Assembly (NCBI GenBank): GCA_958370325.1 | Contig: CATXJW010000067.1 | Coordinates: forward strand, 1-6,606 | Reading direction: 5' to 3' | DNA: 6,606 nt | Source: an uncultured Collinsella sp. | GTDB lineage: Bacteria > Actinomycetota > Coriobacteriia > Coriobacteriales > Coriobacteriaceae | Part shown: positions 6,578-6,606 of the stretch, piece by piece | Layout: each line of letters starts with the position of its first letter | Position numbering within the stretch: position 1 is the stretch's first letter | Made by a program: the position numbers and the translations under genes | Notes under the pieces: generated by a model | The model's database searches: none | What the model saw: the letters and a program-made list of their open reading frames with translations, nothing else | What the model was told of the DNA's origin: nothing

Positions 6578-6606
6578 TAGGCGATCTCGGCGCGAGCGGC
6601 CTCGAT
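6577..6606 (-). CDS. C-terminal end of an upstream gene (partial, unidentified)
   Basis: The last 30 bases read on the minus strand as nine sense codons (IEAARAEIA) and a TAA stop at 6579-6577. The stop shares one base with the lipoprotein ATG (TAATG), a typical arrangement for coupled genes in one operon. The fragment is too short to name; it only suggests that the lipoprotein is not first in its transcription unit. Confidence 0.5.
   Translation of the reverse strand: MEAARAEIA

Overview
All recognisable genes in this window lie on the minus strand. Reading in the direction of transcription (high to low coordinate) the order is: the last codons of an unidentified gene (6606-6577); a Tat-type lipoprotein of unknown function (6577-5366); a two-component system, with an OmpR/PhoB-class response regulator (5212-4490) followed by its membrane histidine kinase (4478-2913); purC, SAICAR synthetase (2803-1916); a small basic membrane protein (1915-1340); a rho-independent terminator (about 1309-1279); and an M29-family metallo-aminopeptidase (1250 to beyond position 1).

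The base composition is moderately high in GC, GTG starts are used, and Shine-Dalgarno sequences are clear (AAGGAG, AGGGGGG). With the long (about 295 residue) purC type, this suggests an actinobacterial-type chromosome, perhaps a Coriobacteriia (Collinsella-like) gut bacterium. That assignment is inference from style and gene content; there is no rRNA or other marker to confirm it. I see no mobile element, CRISPR array, tRNA or phage gene.

The window falls into three probable transcription units. (1) The lipoprotein start overlaps the stop of the upstream gene (TAATG), so the two are probably co-transcribed. (2) The regulator and kinase are 11 bases apart and form a classical RR-HK operon. 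It is preceded by a 153-base gap holding a strong hairpin and a good -10 box. (3) purC and the membrane protein abut exactly (TAAGTG), with the second gene's ribosome binding site inside the last codons of purC, and the unit ends in a clean terminator. The aminopeptidase starts only 28 bases after that terminator, so it needs either a very compact promoter or readthrough.

Functionally these are mostly ordinary chromosomal genes: nucleotide synthesis, peptide turnover, envelope sensing. The points most worth a second look are the structured gap upstream of purC (a possible leader RNA), the exact junction between purC and a membrane protein I do not recognise, the low-complexity serine-rich insert inside the kinase sensor domain, and the uncharacterised Tat lipoprotein beside the two-component system. 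I did not find convincing evidence for a wholly new system.
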